This document shows positions 6,981 to 13,862 of a stretch of 24,683 nucleotides of DNA, piece by piece; the first letter of the stretch is position 1, and each line of letters begins with the position of its first letter. The stretch is from NCBI GenBank assembly GCA_038043185.1, contig JBBTCO010000042.1, forward strand, positions 1 to 24,683, read 5' to 3'. The DNA comes from UBA5009 sp038043185. GTDB taxonomy: Bacteria > Bdellovibrionota > Bdellovibrionia > Bdellovibrionales > Bdellovibrionaceae. The notes under the pieces are model-generated. The model did no database searches. It was not told where the DNA came from and saw nothing but the letters and a program-made list of their open reading frames with translations. Made by a program: the position numbers and the translations under genes.

Positions 6981-8306
6981 TTAAGAGGAAAAAAATATTT
7001 TTTGCAACTCGTGTGTGCAGTTGGGAAGACTGGTTGGATCATCGATCTTTTGCTTCAAATACTCATTCAGTGGATCAATTAATTTTACAGCCTGATCGAT
7101 TTTTGGATTAGCCCCAGGTTTATAAGCTCCAATATTAATTAGGTCCTCAGCTTCTTTATAGACTGCCAATGTTTCGCGAACTCTTTGTGCCAAACGCATT
7201 TGCTCGCTACTCGTAATATTTTTCATCACCCGACTTGTACTTTGCAGTACATCGACTGCCGGAAAATGACCACGCTGAGATAAAGCTCTACTCAAAACAA
7301 TATGACCATCCACGATTGAACGAACCGCATCGCCAATCGTATCATTCATGTCATCACCTTCAACTAATGTAGTATAAAGACCAGTGATGCTTCCTTCATT
7401 TTCGAATGAGCCCGCTCTTTCAAGAAGCTTTGGTAAAGCAGCAAAAACACTTGGCGTATATCCTTTACTTGAGGGTGGTTCACCGGTGCTTAAGCCAATT
7501 TCCCTTTGAGCCATAGCAAAACGTGTAATTGAATCCATCATCAAAAGAACATTTTTTCCGCTATGACAAAAGGATTCGGCAATCGCGGTCGCAACATAAG
7601 CTCCACGCATTCGCAACAAGGGGCTTTGATCACTAGTGACACAAATAACGATGGATTTGGCCATCCCCTCGGGGCCCAAATCATTTTCAATAAACTCACG
7701 AACTTCACGGCCACGCTCACCAATCAAAGCAATGACGTTGACATCTGCATCTGAAGATCGAGCCATCATTCCAAGTAAAACAGATTTTCCTACGCCCGAT
7801 CCAGCCATAATCGAAACCCGCTGCCCACGACCGATGGTTGTTGTTGAGTTGATTGAACGCACACCTAAATCTAAGGGCTCGCGAATTGGTCTTCGCGCTA
7901 AGGGATTTCTGACTTCACTGTAAAGTGGCACATCACGAAAGGTTTCCATTTCCCCATGATGATCTAAGGGTTTTCCAAGGGCATCAACCACTCGACCAAG
8001 TAATTCTTCGCTGACTCTGACCGTGGCAATTTGACGACTAAGAATGATCTTTGCACCAAGACTAACTCCGCGCATTTCACCAAGAGCCATCATTAAGACA
8101 TTCTTGTCTTTGAAACCCACAACCTCGGCGTAAAATGCTTTATCTGATCCTAAAGGAACTATTTGCACAAGACTTCCAAGACTGGCTCCGGGCAAATAAC
8201 CTTTGATCAAAAGACCTTGCACCTCGGTAACTTTTCCTCGGTCTAAGGAAAGATGGCTATTCTGGATAACCTCATTGTACTTTTCATGATTGATTTTCAA
8301 ATCCAT
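6981..8306 (-). CDS. fliI: flagellum-specific export ATPase FliI
   Basis: A 441-residue RecA/F1-beta-like ATPase that energises and unfolds substrates for the flagellar type III export gate. The Walker A is AGSGVGKS (168-175). The catalytic Glu lies in GERGREVREF (E197). The Walker B is LLMMD (254-258), and TRFAMAQREIGLSTGEPPSS (261-280) is the family signature. The C-terminal SRALSQRGHFPAVDVLQSTS matches the FliI/SctN family. Length matches. All catalytic motifs are intact. The start overlaps the fliH stop (TGATG), which fits FliH2-FliI complex formation from coupled translation. Confidence 0.98.
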   Translation of the reverse strand: MDLKINHEKYNEVIQNSHLSLDRGKVTEVQGLLIKGYLPGASLGSLVQIVPLGSDKAFYAEVVGFKDKNVLMMALGEMRGVSLGAKIILSRQIATVRVSEELLGRVVDALGKPLDHHGEMETFRDVPLYSEVRNPLARRPIREPLDLGVRSINSTTTIGRGQRVSIMAGSGVGKSVLLGMMARSSDADVNVIALIGERGREVREFIENDLGPEGMAKSIVICVTSDQSPLLRMRGAYVATAIAESFCHSGKNVLLMMDSITRFAMAQREIGLSTGEPPSSKGYTPSVFAALPKLLERAGSFENEGSITGLYTTLVEGDDMNDTIGDAVRSIVDGHIVLSRALSQRGHFPAVDVLQSTSRVMKNITSSEQMRLAQRVRETLAVYKEAEDLINIGAYKPGANPKIDQAVKLIDPLNEYLKQKIDDPTSLPNCTHELQKIFFSS

Positions 8307-9085
8307 CAGGAATTGCCAACCAGTTTAATTTTGATTCGTGGAAGGTTTTCTTTAAGATTTTCCCAAAGCAACGCAACTCGTTGTTCAACCCGAGAGTCAA
8401 CTTCGCCGAAATTTGTCTCGACTAAACATCCGCCAGCCTGAATTTCAGCATTGGCTTCGAATTTAATTTTTTTCATAAATTCGAATTCGCGACTAGTTTC
8501 ATTTTTTAAATTAGATATAAACTCAAATTGAGTTTTAGATACCTGCACATGAATTTCTTCTTCATCTTGAGCTAAAGAAACTGCATTTCGAATAACTTCA
8601 ATAAGGGCTTCCGGAGATATTTCAAGCTGATGTTGAGCTATTTTTGTAGCCATGGCAAACAACAGTTGCATCAAGTGATTTTCATTGGCGTTAAATATAT
8701 CTTTTTTCATTGTGGTCAATGAATTTAAAATTTTATCCATTTCAGCAATATGGTTCGTAATGATTTGAGAGTGATGCTCGAAGGCTTTATTTCTTCCTTC
8801 ATCCATTCCTAATTGATAGGCCGCTTTATAAGCTTCTTCTTGAATTTCTTTTAATTTTCCAATTGCTCGTTCTTCAATCATGCGCTGCACATCTGATTCT
8901 TCGATTTTGTCGACGCCTGTTTGCACACGAATAACGTCGTTCATACGAAAATCAGAACCTTGCTTCTTTTCATTCAAATAATCCAAAGCCTGAGCTGGAG
9001 TTCCCAACTCAAACTTTTGGGGAATGAACTCGAGCACAGTTTTTTGTGCTGAAATTTTCTTAAGTACCGCTCTAGACCATGGCAT
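8306..9085 (-). CDS. fliH: flagellar assembly protein FliH
   Basis: About 259 residues. FliH is the stator and negative regulator of the FliI ATPase and docks it at the export gate. The central part is Glu/Lys-rich and helical (RMIEERAIGKLKEIQEEAYK, then AAYQLGMDEGRNKAF), like FliH/V-ATPase E subunits. The C-terminal FliH/SctL domain holds TKIAQHQLEISPEALIEVIR, then IHVQVSKTQFEFI and EANAEIQAGGCLVETNFGEV with the conserved DSRVEQ. I choose ATG 9085, with AGGTGG eight bases upstream. An in-frame TTG at 9106 would add seven residues and has no ribosome site. The start overlaps the end of fliG by 14 nt. Confidence 0.93.
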   Translation of the reverse strand: MPWSRAVLKKISAQKTVLEFIPQKFELGTPAQALDYLNEKKQGSDFRMNDVIRVQTGVDKIEESDVQRMIEERAIGKLKEIQEEAYKAAYQLGMDEGRNKAFEHHSQIITNHIAEMDKILNSLTTMKKDIFNANENHLMQLLFAMATKIAQHQLEISPEALIEVIRNAVSLAQDEEEIHVQVSKTQFEFISNLKNETSREFEFMKKIKFEANAEIQAGGCLVETNFGEVDSRVEQRVALLWENLKENLPRIKIKLVGNS

Positions 9086-10106
9086 CTTCTGATCCACCTC
9101 GTGCAATTAGAATTTTTCCTTCACCCTCTAAACGACGAGCTGTATTGACGATCTCTTGTTGAGCAGATTCGACATCGGAAAGACGTGATGGCCCCATATT
9201 TGACAGATCCTCTTTCAACATTTCAGCAGCACGTTGAGAGATATTTTTGAAAACTTTGTTTCTGATCTCTTCGTTGGAAGTCTTGAGCGCCAAAAGAAGT
9301 TTATCATTCGGAATTTCTTTAAGAAGTGTTTGAATTCCACGATCATCAATTTTTGAAATGTCGTCAAATACGAACATCAACTTGCGAATTTCTTCGGCCA
9401 AAAGTGGATCTTTTTCTTCGAGTCGCGACATGATCGATGTTTCTGTGTTTTTATCCATGACATTCAGCATTTCGGCTACAGGTTGAACTCCGCCCAAAGA
9501 AGATTGTTCCACTGTTGCAGAATTCGCCAATTGATTTTTTAATACACGATCAATCTCAAGTATGAGCTCTGGATCCACATGATCCAAGTTGGCCATTCTG
9601 AGAACAACTTCCGCTTGTAAAGCCTCGGGCAAGCGTTTAAGAACTTCACCCTTTTTCTCGGGCTCCAAATGAGCTAAAATCACTGCCACTGTTTGAGGAT
9701 GTTCATTCACCAAGAATGTCGCCAATGATTTTGCATCCACCATCTCTAAAGATTCAATAGAGCGCTGACTACCAGAACCGATATTCAAACCACCCAAAAT
9801 GCCTCTGGCCCGTTCCTCGCCAAGCGCATCAACGATTGTTTCTTTACTCGAGATTTCTTCTGAAAAAATATAATCATCTGATTCACTGATCATTTCATAA
9901 AACTCTTCAAGAATTCTTTTCGTAACATGCACTGGAACGACTCGATATCTTGAAATCACACTGATCAGTTTTCGAATATCGCCATCATCCATTCGCTTAA
10001 GAAGAATTTTTACCGCATCCCGACCCAAGTAGTTGATCAGAATTGCTGCTTTATCAAAGCCCTTAAGTCCTTCATATTCAATATTTTCTGCTCTGTGAAC
10101 CTTCAT
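9072..10106 (-). CDS. fliG: flagellar motor switch protein FliG
   Basis: A 344-residue rotor protein that links the MS ring (FliF) to the C-ring and takes torque from the stator. The N-domain begins GFDKAAILINYLGRDAV (17-33). The middle domain has the EHPQT motif (135-139) in NEHPQTVAVILAHLEPE, and the GGV linker lies at 205-207. The C-domain has RKLMFVFDDISKIDDRGIQT (241-260) with charged torque residues. Length is normal. The start codon overlaps the fliF stop (TAATG), so FliF and FliG are translationally coupled, as suits their one-to-one assembly. Confidence 0.98.
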   Translation of the reverse strand: MKVHRAENIEYEGLKGFDKAAILINYLGRDAVKILLKRMDDGDIRKLISVISRYRVVPVHVTKRILEEFYEMISESDDYIFSEEISSKETIVDALGEERARGILGGLNIGSGSQRSIESLEMVDAKSLATFLVNEHPQTVAVILAHLEPEKKGEVLKRLPEALQAEVVLRMANLDHVDPELILEIDRVLKNQLANSATVEQSSLGGVQPVAEMLNVMDKNTETSIMSRLEEKDPLLAEEIRKLMFVFDDISKIDDRGIQTLLKEIPNDKLLLALKTSNEEIRNKVFKNISQRAAEMLKEDLSNMGPSRLSDVESAQQEIVNTARRLEGEGKILIARGGSEDAMV

Positions 10107-11758
10107 TATCGTTCATCCCTTCTTACCAACCACATACCAAATGCATTTGCGGCTTTTTCCTCGTCCTTCTGCATGAGCGTCATGATTCTATCCTTCAATA
10201 ATTCACTTTCTGCTTTTTCCGGATCAATTGATTCTTGCAATACAGGAAGTGCTGATGACATCCCCGGCAGAGTATTATCGACAGATTGCAGTTCTTCCAG
10301 CTCTTCAATTGTACGTGGAAGCATTTCTTCGACTGTATCTTGGAAACTATCGGTAATCCATTGCATGAAAGGCCTTACAACGATGAAGAAGAAGAGGGCT
10401 AAGCTGAAGCCTAAGAGAGCCCATTTGAATAAAGCATGAAGCAACTTTCTTCGCTCAAGATTTGTAAGTAATTTTTCAGCCTCAGAAAAATCTTCAGGCT
10501 GAAATTGCATGTTTTCAATTTTTACAGAATCGCCACGATTCTGATTAAAACCGATTGTGCTTTTAACTAAGGTTTCGTATTTCTGCAATTCTTCAGCAGT
10601 TCGAGGAACATATTGTGTTTCAGTTGTTCCATCCTCTTTCGTAACAGTCTTCATGATTCCGTCAACAACTACTGCCACGCTCATTCTTTCAACATTTCCC
10701 GCAGCTTCCTTTATATTTCTTGTTGTTTTTGGAACGTCGTAATTTGTTGTTTTTATCTCTTTTTTCACATCTTGTTTAAAACCAACCTGTCCAGCGTCCT
10801 CGGCCCCGGGCAGATTTGAACGTGATCCGGGAACCCCGGCTGGATTCGTCCTTGCCCCATCCAAAGATTCTTCTTCGCTCTGTTGACTGCGAACCGCTGT
10901 CTTTTCTGGATCTACGGACTCTTCAACTGATTGAGTAATTTTATGGTTCAAAGTCGCATTTACCTTAGCAATAATTTTCGCCTGACCGACGATTTTGCTT
11001 AAAAGGGATTCAATCCTAGTTTCCATTTCAGTTTCAATTTTTTGCTTCAAATCCAAAATGTCATTTGATCCTGCTGTGGATCCATCGGAATGCCGGGTCA
11101 GTACTTTTCCTTTTTCATCTAAAACGGTCACCTTTTCGCTATCCATGTTTTCTATGGCGTTAGAAACTAAATAACGAATTCCACGAACTTGATCTGCAGA
11201 TAATTCTTTACCTTGATGAAGTTCGACAACAACCGATGCCGAAGGCTGTCCCCCTTCTTCTAGAAAAGTTTTTTTGTTGGGCAATGCTAAAATAACTTTC
11301 GATTGTTTTACGGCAGTTAAAGTATTAATTGCACGCATCAATTCGCCCTGCAAGGCTCGCTGATAATTGATTTTTTGAGCATAAGAATTTATCCCAAAAT
11401 CCTGCTTTTCAAAAATCTCTAATCCAATATTTCCTACCTTTGACGAGCCCATTTCAGCCATCAAAGTCATTTGAGTTGAATGAAGAATTTCTTTAGGGAT
11501 GGCGATAGTTTTTCCATCTTCCTTAATTTGGAATGGCACATTCTTTTCATTCAGTTTAGCCACTATGGATGGCATTTGATCCTGGGGAATATTCGTTAAT
11601 AAAGGAACATAGTCTTTTCCTGAAACCATCATGATCATGCCGATAATTGCAGCCACAGCGATGGTTGAAACCACGATAACGGACAAACGTTTCGTCGGAC
11701 CAAGATTTTTAAAAAATTCTCGGAATTGCAGTACGATTCCACCAATTATTTTATTCAA
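10106..11758 (-). CDS. fliF: flagellar MS-ring protein FliF
   Basis: A 550-residue basal-body ring protein of the inner membrane. It has a first membrane helix at about 24-46, ring-building motif domains including EKQDFGINSYAQKINYQRAL and GELMRAINTLTAVKQSKVIL, then a periplasmic beta region, a second membrane helix (about 445-468), and a cytoplasmic tail whose end (DRIMTLMQKDEEKAANAFGM, then WLVRRDE) is the FliG-binding segment. Translation starts at TTG 11758, backed by GGAGGGGG immediately upstream. No ATG is suitable. The gene follows fliE by 17 nt and overlaps fliG by one base. Confidence 0.97.
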   Translation of the reverse strand: MNKIIGGIVLQFREFFKNLGPTKRLSVIVVSTIAVAAIIGMIMMVSGKDYVPLLTNIPQDQMPSIVAKLNEKNVPFQIKEDGKTIAIPKEILHSTQMTLMAEMGSSKVGNIGLEIFEKQDFGINSYAQKINYQRALQGELMRAINTLTAVKQSKVILALPNKKTFLEEGGQPSASVVVELHQGKELSADQVRGIRYLVSNAIENMDSEKVTVLDEKGKVLTRHSDGSTAGSNDILDLKQKIETEMETRIESLLSKIVGQAKIIAKVNATLNHKITQSVEESVDPEKTAVRSQQSEEESLDGARTNPAGVPGSRSNLPGAEDAGQVGFKQDVKKEIKTTNYDVPKTTRNIKEAAGNVERMSVAVVVDGIMKTVTKEDGTTETQYVPRTAEELQKYETLVKSTIGFNQNRGDSVKIENMQFQPEDFSEAEKLLTNLERRKLLHALFKWALLGFSLALFFFIVVRPFMQWITDSFQDTVEEMLPRTIEELEELQSVDNTLPGMSSALPVLQESIDPEKAESELLKDRIMTLMQKDEEKAANAFGMWLVRRDER

Positions 11759-11775
11759 GAGCCCCCTCCATCAAC

Positions 11776-12135
11776 CTAAACTTGCATTTTCATAATTTCA
11801 TTATAAGCATCAATAATTTTATTTCGAACCTGCACCATTACTCGTAAAGCGATATCAGCTTTTTCAGCCGCCACCATAACATCCGCCACATTATCGGTTC
11901 GTCCTGTAGTAAGATCTTGCATTTTTTTATCTGAAGTTTTTTGTAATTGATTCACTTCGCCGACGGCGTCTTTCAAAGTGTCTGCAAAACTTTTCGCGCC
12001 AGTCTCGGAGGTTGAATCTGTTCCAGTTAGTCCATTGTTATTCATTGAAGGTTTGTCGACCCTCAATGATTGTCCCTCAGTTGAGAAACCTGACTTTAAA
12101 AACTTACTTGAATTTGAAACCGTAAAACCATCCAT
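11776..12135 (-). CDS. fliE: flagellar hook-basal body complex protein FliE
   Basis: A 119-residue MS-ring/rod junction protein, the first export substrate. The C-terminal half has the family signature SFADTLKDAVGEVNQLQKTSDKK, followed by TTGRTDNVADVMVAAEKADIA and LRVMVQVRNKIIDAYNEIMK. The N-terminal 45 residues are Ser/Asn/Thr-rich and variable. The start at 12135 has GAGG seven bases upstream. Gene order flgB-flgC-fliE-fliF is conserved across many phyla. Confidence 0.96.
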   Translation of the reverse strand: MDGFTVSNSSKFLKSGFSTEGQSLRVDKPSMNNNGLTGTDSTSETGAKSFADTLKDAVGEVNQLQKTSDKKMQDLTTGRTDNVADVMVAAEKADIALRVMVQVRNKIIDAYNEIMKMQV

Positions 12136-12154
12136 GGTTAAACCTCAGCCTTTA

Positions 12155-12598
12155 TTATCTGCCAATTTCCAAAGAACTCAGAGCCATATCTTTACTTGCT
12201 TGCAAAGCCGAGACGTTAGCCTCGTAGGCCCGCGAAGCCTGAATCATATTTGTCATTTCTTCCATCAAATTTATATTCGGATAAGCCACATAACCTTCAG
12301 GATTTGCATCTGGGTGGTCTGGTTCGTACTTTAACAAAGGGGCTTTACGGTCCGACAGAATATCGGTGACTTGCACCCTTTGAAAACTTCCTTTGGGATC
12401 TGTTGAGCTAATGATCTCGCCAAAGTTTCGAGCGTCTGGCATTGACTCAAATACGACATCTTTTCGACGATAGGGACCGCCTTCAGGAGTTTGCGTTGTA
12501 TTGATATTTGCAATATTGCTTGAAATGGTATTTAAACGCATCCTTTGCGCAGTCATCCCACTTCCGCTAATTCTCATTCCGGTTAAAAAATCAGCCAT
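12155..12598 (-). CDS. flgC: flagellar proximal rod protein FlgC
   Basis: A 147-residue rod protein. The N-terminal rod signature is MRISGSGMTAQRMRLNTISS, then NIANINTTQTPEGGPYRRKD. The C-terminal half has YVAYPNINLMEEMTNMIQAS and RAYEANVSALQASKDM, both diagnostic of FlgC. Length is normal. It begins two bases after the flgB stop, so it is tightly coupled to its rod partner. Confidence 0.97.
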   Translation of the reverse strand: MADFLTGMRISGSGMTAQRMRLNTISSNIANINTTQTPEGGPYRRKDVVFESMPDARNFGEIISSTDPKGSFQRVQVTDILSDRKAPLLKYEPDHPDANPEGYVAYPNINLMEEMTNMIQASRAYEANVSALQASKDMALSSLEIGR

Positions 12599-12600
12599 AA

Positions 12601-13005
12601 TTACCGACCTTCAGAAGCGGCATATTTCAATGCAGCCATTTTTTTGTTAATTAATTGTAATGCCGCTTTGTAAAGAATGGCATTTTCAGAAAGTGCAGAC
12701 ATTTCCCTTTCCAAATCGACAGTATTCCCGTCGTTATTCACAGAGCCCTCTGGGTTTTCATAAATATCCGGGCGCACTTTGGAACTATGGCCACCAACCG
12801 CGTAGTGATTTTCATTTGAAGTGCTCATGCCTCTTAGACCATCAATATCCAGAGAACGACCGAGCGCTTCTTCAAAATCAATTTTTTGAGCATGGTAACC
12901 CGGCGTTTCCGCATTTGCGATATTCGACGAGGTAACGTTATGTCGTATTTGTCGCATCGCTAGGGATGTTTGTAATGCCGTCGTCGTTTTATCAAATAAA
13001 CTCAT
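12601..13005 (-). CDS. flgB: flagellar proximal rod protein FlgB
   Basis: A 134-residue rod protein. The N-terminal part has the rod motif RHNVTSSNIANAETPGYHAQ, then KIDFEEALGRSL. The C-terminal part has GNTVDLEREMSALSENAILY, then KAALQLINKKMAALKYA, typical of FlgB. The start overlaps the upstream regulator stop (ATGA, 13005-13002), and the ribosome site GAGGAAGG lies inside that regulator gene. The rod is therefore made in step with the regulator. Confidence 0.97.
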   Translation of the reverse strand: MSLFDKTTTALQTSLAMRQIRHNVTSSNIANAETPGYHAQKIDFEEALGRSLDIDGLRGMSTSNENHYAVGGHSSKVRPDIYENPEGSVNNDGNTVDLEREMSALSENAILYKAALQLINKKMAALKYAASEGR

Positions 13006-13862
13006 AAATGACCTTCCTCTTTGTATTCATGCAGTTTGTTTCTTAAAGTACGAATGCTAATTCCTAAAATTTGCGCGGCTTTCGTGCGATTTTGTTCAGT
13101 TAATTTTAAAGTTTGCAAAATAAGACGTCTTTCCATCTCAGAAAGCGAAACTCCGGTGAGTAATTCTTGGGATATATCCATCGAATTTTCGAATTGAAAA
13201 ACAATATTTTCAATATGGATGGTTGAATCCTGAGCTATAACCACGGCGCGTTCGACAACACTTTCAAGTTCGGTAAAATTGCCCGGCCATGAAGCATGAA
13301 TCAATTTATCAATCGCCTCAGCGGAAAATTTTAATTTTTCTTTTTTATAAAGTATTTCAAAAACACGTAAATAAAATTCTGCAACCGTAGGAATTTCTTC
13401 ACTGATATTTTTTAGCGCTGGCAATTCGATTTGTAGAACACTTAATTTACAAAATAAATCGAGTCGAAAAAGTTCTTCAGTCACTAAATCTCTTAATTTT
13501 TTTCTTGATGTGGTAATTATTTTAATTTGATTGCTGTGATTTCTGTGTTCTAAAAATTCAACAATTTCCCTTTGAGCTTGCATGTCCAAATTATCAATAT
13601 TCTCTATGCAGATAAGACCTGAAATCATCGACTGCGTTTGCTCGCGAAATTCTTGAACTGAAAGATATCGTCCATCCATTTCTTTGATCGCCAAACTGGG
13701 CCATTGCAGAATCAACCACTGGGCCCAAGTTGTTTTTCCCGAGCCTGCGGGACCCGATATATGGATGGGTGCAACTGTTTGCACAGTTCTTTTTAGAAAT
13801 GAAAAGAGCTGTATTAATTCACGGGACTGAAACTGAATTCGATCAAGATCAATTGATGGCAT
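13002..13862 (-). CDS. degenerate NtrC-type (sigma-54 activator-like) regulator without receiver domain
   Basis: About 286 residues: an AAA+ domain followed by a Fis-type helix-turn-helix (about 259-280, NRTKAAQILGISIRTLRNKL). It resembles the flagellar FlbD/FlgR/FleQ regulators but lacks a receiver. Walker A is intact (GPAGSGKT, 37-44). The Walker B position reads LICIEN instead of hydrophobic-DE. The stretch between Walker A and B is about 20 residues shorter than in NtrC, and no GAFTGA loop is present. WPGNFTEL (192-199) has Thr where sensor II Arg is usual. Normal sigma-54 remodelling therefore looks unlikely. I use ATG 13862, with AAGGAGG nine bases upstream; GTG 13883 lies before that site. 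It overlaps the upstream gene by 14 nt and flgB by 4. Confidence 0.85.
   Translation of the reverse strand: MPSIDLDRIQFQSRELIQLFSFLKRTVQTVAPIHISGPAGSGKTTWAQWLILQWPSLAIKEMDGRYLSVQEFREQTQSMISGLICIENIDNLDMQAQREIVEFLEHRNHSNQIKIITTSRKKLRDLVTEELFRLDLFCKLSVLQIELPALKNISEEIPTVAEFYLRVFEILYKKEKLKFSAEAIDKLIHASWPGNFTELESVVERAVVIAQDSTIHIENIVFQFENSMDISQELLTGVSLSEMERRLILQTLKLTEQNRTKAAQILGISIRTLRNKLHEYKEEGHL

Noticed and set aside
9086..9106. TTG start for FliH
   Set aside because: ATG 9085 has AGGTGG at good spacing, while the TTG has none.
10095..10439. 114-codon plus-strand frame over the end of fliF
   Set aside because: Ser-rich low-complexity translation opposite conserved fliF sequence; no ribosome site.
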